The notes under the pieces were generated by a model. It worked only from the letters and a program-made list of their open reading frames with translations, ran no database searches and was not told the origin of the DNA. Position numbers and translations under genes: made by a program. DNA of 64,000 nucleotides from Brachypodium distachyon (lineage: Eukaryota; Streptophyta; Magnoliopsida; Poales; Poaceae). The number at the start of each line of letters is the position of its first letter. Position 1 is the first letter of the stretch. Shown here one piece after another: positions 58,969 to 64,000 of the stretch. The stretch lies in contig NC_016132.3 of the NCBI RefSeq assembly GCF_000005505.3, positions 21,380,501 through 21,444,500 on the forward strand. The letters run 5' to 3'.

Positions 58969-59857
58969 GATGTTGACAGTCTTCTACCCTTTTTCCCTCT
59001 CCGATCTGCACGATCAGGACAGTCTCTGGAAAAGTGGCCGAGCTCTCCACAGGTGAAACAATTCATCTTGCCTTTGTTTACTTTCTTCTTCTTCTTGAAG
59101 GTAGTAGTCCGCGCAGGCTTGTTGTTGTTAACAACAGCGGATTCTTCCCTTTGTTCTTTCCGTTGCCGCAAAAATTTCTCTGTACCATATTCGTTAGACG
59201 GAAAATCAGCAGCCTTCTCAGTGGTGTCCTTAGCCCGAGCTTTCTCTTCAACATCAAGGGACGCTATCAGTTGTTCAACTGCTATTTCCTGTCTCTTGTG
59301 TTTCAGAGACGTGGTGAAGCTCCTCCATGCAGGAGGTAACTTTGCAATAATGCACCCAGCCACGTACTTGTCGGGCAATTCACACTTGAGAAGCTTGAGC
59401 TCTCTCACAATGATATGTATCTCATGCGCCTATTCAACTACAGAACGGTTATCCACCATCTTGTAGTCGTTCAGCGACTCCATGGTATACAGTTCGCTGC
59501 CTACATCGGTTTCTTTCCCTTTCCTTTTTCTGCTAGCGAGCATACCTCGCTTGTGCATCCCACAGCTCCTTCCCGTCTTCTATGTCCACATACACATCAC
59601 AAAGACGGTAAGAAAGAACACTCAGAATGCATCCTCTGAAGGCAACATTAGCATCCTGGAATTTTTTTTTGAGATTCCTCAGATAAATCTACCTCTGATT
59701 TGCCGTCTGTCACCCAGAATACTTTCAAAGTCTGCAAGCAGAGCATGGCTTTTAATTGCCATCTCTTGAAGTACATTCTGGAAAATTTATCCGGCTTCAA
59801 TGCATCGGCTAAACCCTTAGTTAAATCACGAAATTGCCTACAATAAGGTTTTTGGAT
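58965..59857 (-). pseudogene. Copia gag region with zinc knuckle
   Basis: Frame 59408-58965 holds the gag C-terminal part (K-L-P-P-A-W-R then H-K-R-Q-E-I, D-V-E-E-K-A-R-A-K-D) and the nucleic-acid-binding C-x2-C-x4-H-x4-C knuckle (C-F-T-C-G-E-L-G-H-F-S-R-D-C). The N-terminal part (L-A-D-A-L-K-P-D-K-F and F-K-R-W-Q) is at about 59850-59650 in another frame. The middle is broken by stops and deletions. Confidence 0.88.
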
Positions 59858-60698
59858 TGTTGAAAAATTAATGATTAATTCCATAATATAGATCATGACG
59901 ACAGTACCAACTAGCATATGCATCTCGAATATACTAGAGGTATTCAACAGCACAATCAACAATAGTATAATCTCGCAGATCATAACTAAACAGTAGATCG
60001 AATTATGGTGTACGTACTGTTGCGGTGGAGAGGAAGCCGTTGCTGTTGCGTTCGCTTGACGAAGTTGTTGACGAAGAAGATGGCGGCGCGTCGCGCACCC
60101 GCCGGTTCGAGGAGGTAGACGACCCGTGGTTGCAAGGAAGCGAGTAGTCGCGCAAAGCGCTTTCCAAAAACCTTATTCGCCCTCTCCCGTACAGGATCGC
60201 AAAGGCGAAAAGTTCCGGAGACCTGCTCTCCCGATCGCTGGTGCACGCCGACGCTCGGGATGGAGTAGACTACGACGACGGCGCAAAAGCGAGATACAGG
60301 CGAAAACCTAACTCGGTTGTGTTTTTCGTACCGATCGGGGAGACGGGGCGGCTGTAAATATAGTCAGCAGGTATAGGTCGGTTCGGTTTAAGAAACCCGA
60401 ACCGACTCCACAAAATCTGCCACGCGTCCGTAACAGATTCCAAAAATACCTCGCGCGCGTGACAAAAAGATAAGAAGCCGGCCCCACACCGACTCGGCAC
60501 GGCTCGAACTCGATCCACGAAACGTGGCGCTCGCACTCGTGATGAGGCGAGCGGAGGAGGAGCGCGCGTGGGGATTTTCCTTGCTCACTTGCTCAATAGG
60601 TGAGAAGCAACATCGCTTATATGTTGGTCTCACCCACTCTAAACTAGCAAGGTGGGATTATTCTCTTCTCACTCATGTCATCCCACTTCATGAATGAG
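59858..60698 (-). repeat. 5' LTR of the copia element, outer end truncated
   Basis: In + orientation it starts TGTTGAAAAATTAATG and follows the left LTR through CATATGCATCTCGAATAT, the GC-rich 60000-60300 part and CTTCATGAAT, then loses similarity after TTTGAGA at ~60698, missing the last part of the LTR. Confidence 0.85.
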
Positions 60699-63461
60699 CA
60701 TTTGAGATTTTCAGAATTATTAAAACTTGGACTTATGCTGATCAGGCCTAACATCACCAAATTGTAACGTATTCACGACTAGCAACGGTTTGGCAGTCTC
60801 TCACGTGTGAGGTATCTATCTGACCACGATGTGTTGAGTGACCTTTGGTTTCACATTGTTTTTTCAGATGGATGGTCATCCAGTTCTTTAGAAGTCTGTG
60901 AAGGTAGTCGAAGTTGTTCATACAATATTTTACAATTTCCCTAGGATAATACGGATGGATATAGAGGCTTTTACCTTGATATGATTGAGCTTTTGTTAGT
61001 TTTATCCTATCCAGGATCTTTGATATTGGTTTTTGACTCCTGGCCGACGCCATATACGTCTTCGCGCGTTTCGATCCCCGCCGTCGCTAGCTACGGCCAT
61101 CGGCGAGCCGGCAAAGCAGCATGCAGCTCCATGCCTCCGCCCACGACTGACGGTCCACCGTGTGCTAAGCCAACCCCAACGGCACGCTGAGCGACCGGCC
61201 CCCCCATCCCCAAGGCTGTGGCTGGCGACGCACCACGACGCAGGCGGGGTCATTCGCTCCCGTACCCCTCCGCTCCCGCTACAAAACCTCAGCCGCGCGT
61301 GCACGCCCGGAGACCGACAGTGACGCCCAAGCCACCGGCCGGCGGTGTGTTGTGTCTCTGTATAGGGGCAGATTCGAGGGCTTGGCGCGTTGCGGCGGTG
61401 CGCGGTGGGGGCGGGGAGACAAGCCGCACGAGGGCCGGTCGCCTCGCCTCGACTCGACTCGACTAGCGCTGAAAGCGCGCACGTACGTACGACTCGCCAA
61501 CAGTCGTTCAGCCGTTGCGTTTATCTGGGTTCCAGTCCAAATGCAGCCCACCCGCGCGCGCTGGGCCCTACCGTTGTTTTCTTTCCGTGTGCGCAATTAG
61601 AAAAACCTGGCACGCCACGTGTTGCCTGAGTTGGATCGCGCGCGGCCCGCCCCGGCACGGCATGTGCCGTCGGAATTATGTACCGCATACACTGCATGTC
61701 GTTGAGGTCGAGATTTGGTGCGAGAGAAGAAGATTTGAAAACAAGGAGACAAACCCAAGAAATATCTGAGAAAAGACAGTGAAAGTTGTTGGACTGGCCA
61801 GGCTCATGCCAAAGTCGGATACTTGTAATAAGCGCAAGGCTGCAGGGCTGCTCGATAGCCTACCTACTCCGCTTGGATGTGAAGTTAAATTCTCAGTTTA
61901 AATGTGTTTTCCCAGAGAAATGAGGTGAATATACTGAATCTCTTGCCTTCAAAAAACCCTGAGAAGTTTTCCCTTTTTAAGAGAAAACTGATCGTTTAGA
62001 CGAAGGTTCATCTCATATTTGGTTAGGCTTAATTTATGATTTTGATTTTTGGTTTATAAGCCAACATGCCTTTTTTAATGTGCTTTCGGTTTTCGAGTTA
62101 CTCATTTTCTGTTGTACAAAAATCAAATCGACTCAGAAGTAAGAACTAGACATTCTCATGTTTTAGGTTGCAAATACATTTAGGTCTGATCATCAATATG
62201 TACATATTGCAGACATCAACAAGATAGAGGTAAATGTAGTTAGCATAATTGCTGAACTGAATCATTCTCTACATATGAACGTAATATCCTTGCACAAAAG
62301 AAAAGTAATATCCGGGTACCTTTTTGTTTGTTTCACTCTAAATTAGTGTACCATGTACAATCTTGAAATAATTTGTACTCATGCTCTCATCCAGCACCAT
62401 TTGTTATGTTTCCGAATCCAACTTTCTTTTGTGTATATACTGTTATACAGGAATCATATATAGCGTCCGTAAAAAAAGGTTTTGCTACAGAAAAATTGTT
62501 TGTTCGTTTTTTAGTTAGAAATCAGCCAACTTGTTTGGCTATCGGATTTGAATCAAACAGCAGCATGTGAGAGAATGAGGAATGAAGATGACATTTATAT
62601 ATTAATTTAACGGCTCTGATGCGTCAACTTAGCTTCTTGGCTTAAAAATCAGGCGACTAAAAAATAGCCACACCCATAAAAAAAAGGCAACTTTGACTTA
62701 TAATGTGCTCCACCCGTAGATATATGTCTTTTTTATGGTTTGCAACATACACTTCTGATCTTTTTGCGGAGCTCGGGATTTTTCCATCCTTAAATAAACA
62801 CTTTTAACAGTTATTTGTAACATGCATACACGTGAGAAAAATTATAGGATTTATACATTATGAAAAAACTCTCCATAAAAAAGTCATCGCACCTTTTCTG
62901 GGACAGTATATTTTTCCGAATAACGTGTATATAAGAATATATATATAGTTTTTTTTACGTGTGTTCATATACCAAATTTACTAATTTATCCAAATATATG
63001 TGAAAAAATATTTGTCAAAGTTACATGTTGGAGCCTGTGTATATTTACAAATGGAGTAGTATCTTTGTTCATTTGAAACAGCATGTTTTCAAAATAATTC
63101 ATGATCAAAGTAAACCATGTCGATATCCAAAACCATCTACGTTTAGGATCAGAGGGAGCATGTGTACAAATTTTGTGCTGATCCGAAGATATTCGGATCG
63201 AATGCAAACGTGCACTGAAATGCGACTCACCACACCTTTTCCCTTGTAACAGCGACAGCTTGCTGTGCGCTAGTCGTAAATTATCCCCTTTCTAAGCTTC
63301 TCTGCTCTGTGGCCAGCAGGAACAGGAGGCGCAACTTCCTTATCAGCACATCTTCATCTGGGAGCCACAGACGTTTCGCAGAAATGTGCAACATGAACAG
63401 GACTACAGGAACGATGGAACGCTACTGCGCAGGTGCACGAACCCAAACCCAACGCCATGCC
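60699..63461. other. Intergenic DNA, no gene supported
   Basis: A GC-rich patch at 61040-61640 gives overlapping frames on both strands without known similarity. The minus frame 61053-60754 (99 codons) is not recognised. From 61700 to 63240 the DNA is AT-rich. A fragment resembling a Stowaway right end (ATCAGAGGGAGCA) lies near 63150. Confidence 0.45.
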
Positions 63462-63469
63462 TATATAAC
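63462..63469 (+). promoter_or_regulatory. TATA box of the BAHD gene
   Basis: TATATAAC lies 99 bases upstream of the BAHD start codon, giving an expected leader of ~60-70 bases. Confidence 0.6.
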
Positions 63470-63560
63470 GTGTCGAGCACCCGGCAATGCCCAGCAGCGC
63501 CATCTTGTGTGACGCCGTATCACCGAGCAGCACAGCAGCCACTCCAGATAAGAAGAGAAC

Positions 63561-64000
63561 ATGGCTCCGCCGGTGTCCGCCGACGCCGTTGTGGTCGAGG
63601 CTGCCCCTGCTGCGGCAGCGTCCAAGGTGGCCGTGCTAAACCAGATGGTCTGCACGAGCGTAGTACCGGCGGCGCCGATCGTCACCGTCGTCTCCAAGCA
63701 GACCGTTGTGCCAGAGGGCGTGTGGGCAGCAACAGGAGACCTCAAGCTGTCCGTCTCCGACATGCCCATGCTGTCGTGCCACTACATTCAGAAGGGCCTG
63801 TTCTTCCCCAAGCCTCCAGTTGGCATGCCAATCACTGCCAGCCTCGCGACGGCGCTCGCCCGCGCGCTCGCTGTCTTCCCGGCGCTCGCCGGACGGCTCG
63901 TCACGCTCCCCGACGACCGCATCGTCATCCGGTGCGACGAAGGCGCGTCCGTGGAGTTGTACCACGCGGTGGCGCCTGCTCTGTCGCTGGCCGATTTCCT
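63561..64000 (+). CDS. BAHD acyltransferase, N-terminal part (cut by window end)
   Basis: An open GC-rich frame starts at ATG 63561 (context AACATGGCT) and runs past the window end, giving 146 residues. BAHD enzymes transfer acyl groups from CoA thioesters to alcohols or amines in the cytosol. The sequence D-L-K-L-S-V-S-D-M-P-M-L-S-C-H-Y-I-Q-K-G-L-F-F (residues 60-82, the first strand region) and the helix A-T-A-L-A-R-A-L-A-V-F-P-A-L-A-G-R-L (97-113) are typical of the family; the L-S-C-H-Y-I-Q-K-G form points to the At3g50280-like clade. The catalytic H-x-x-x-D and D-F-G-W-G motifs lie beyond the window, so activity and substrate cannot be judged. The Ala-rich N-terminal ~30 residues are variable in the family. 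Confidence 0.88.
   Translation, partial: MAPPVSADAVVVEAAPAAAASKVAVLNQMVCTSVVPAAPIVTVVSKQTVVPEGVWAATGDLKLSVSDMPMLSCHYIQKGLFFPKPPVGMPITASLATALARALAVFPALAGRLVTLPDDRIVIRCDEGASVELYHAVAPALSLADF

Larger units (their letters stand above)
52907..60698 (-). mobile_element. Ty1/copia LTR retrotransposon, degenerate, with nested insertions
   Basis: Two direct LTR copies (52907-53791 and 59858-~60698) flank internal sequence on the minus strand in the copia order gag, protease, integrase, reverse transcriptase, RNase H. A polypurine tract (ATGGGGGAT, minus strand) lies against the left (3') LTR at 53792. Next to the right (5') LTR no tRNA primer site was recognised. The right LTR lacks its outermost ~15-20 bases, so the flanking duplication cannot be checked. 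Coding parts are broken by frameshifts and stops. Two younger insertions sit inside: a solo LTR (57375-58701) and a LINE tail (55206-55437). The element cannot be autonomous. Confidence 0.9.

Overview
The window reads as nuclear DNA from a grass, most likely a Pooideae (Brachypodium/Triticeae-like) genome. The reasons are intron-containing plant genes, very GC-rich first exons, many Stowaway MITEs starting CTCCCTCCGT with TA target duplications, CACTA and copia elements, and truncated LINEs. No bacterial-type operons, tRNA, rRNA or CRISPR were seen. The species call is inference.

Four protein-coding loci are well supported. (1) 18424-19466 (+): a two-exon DIVARICATA-type two-MYB-domain transcription factor with SHAQKYF. 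(2) 28563-33797 (-): an eight-exon GH3 beta-glucan exohydrolase/beta-glucosidase-like enzyme with no signal peptide; all junctions can be read and give a 620-residue product. (3) 39640-42574 (-): a three-exon COI1 F-box/LRR jasmonate receptor of 596 residues. (4) 63561-64000 (+): the first 146 residues of a BAHD acyltransferase cut by the window end. They look like independent genes with their own promoters, not a cluster. COI1 (jasmonate perception) and a BAHD enzyme (often specialised metabolism) could both belong to defence, but nothing here ties them together.

The rest is mostly repeats and decayed sequence. 5.1-7.1 kb: an endogenous pararetrovirus (Caulimoviridae-like) remnant with a viroplasmin-like ORF, a TATA/poly(A)-signal arrangement and a GT/AT microsatellite border. 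7.4-8.9 kb: a 5'-truncated LINE with a 16-bp target duplication, a 262-bp solo-LTR-like element with a perfect 5-bp duplication, and Stowaways. 10.5-11.0 kb: a possible small CACTA. 12.4-17.3 kb: a tandem array of ~370-400-bp TIR elements interrupted by a LINE and other DNA. 29.8-32.2 kb: the large GH3 intron with a 38-bp minisatellite and a TIR element. 34.8-38.9 kb: Stowaways and LINE pieces. 48.6-50.5 kb: a 1906-bp CACTA element with a GAA duplication and a GC-rich internal segment. 50.7 kb: a second copy of the 263-bp solo-LTR-like element. 52.9-60.7 kb: a dead Ty1/copia retrotransposon (minus strand) carrying a nested 1327-bp solo LTR (CATGG duplication) and a truncated LINE.

No clear new biological system was found. 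The items most worth checking are the pararetrovirus remnant, the two-copy 263-bp element, and the CACTA with its GC-rich cargo.
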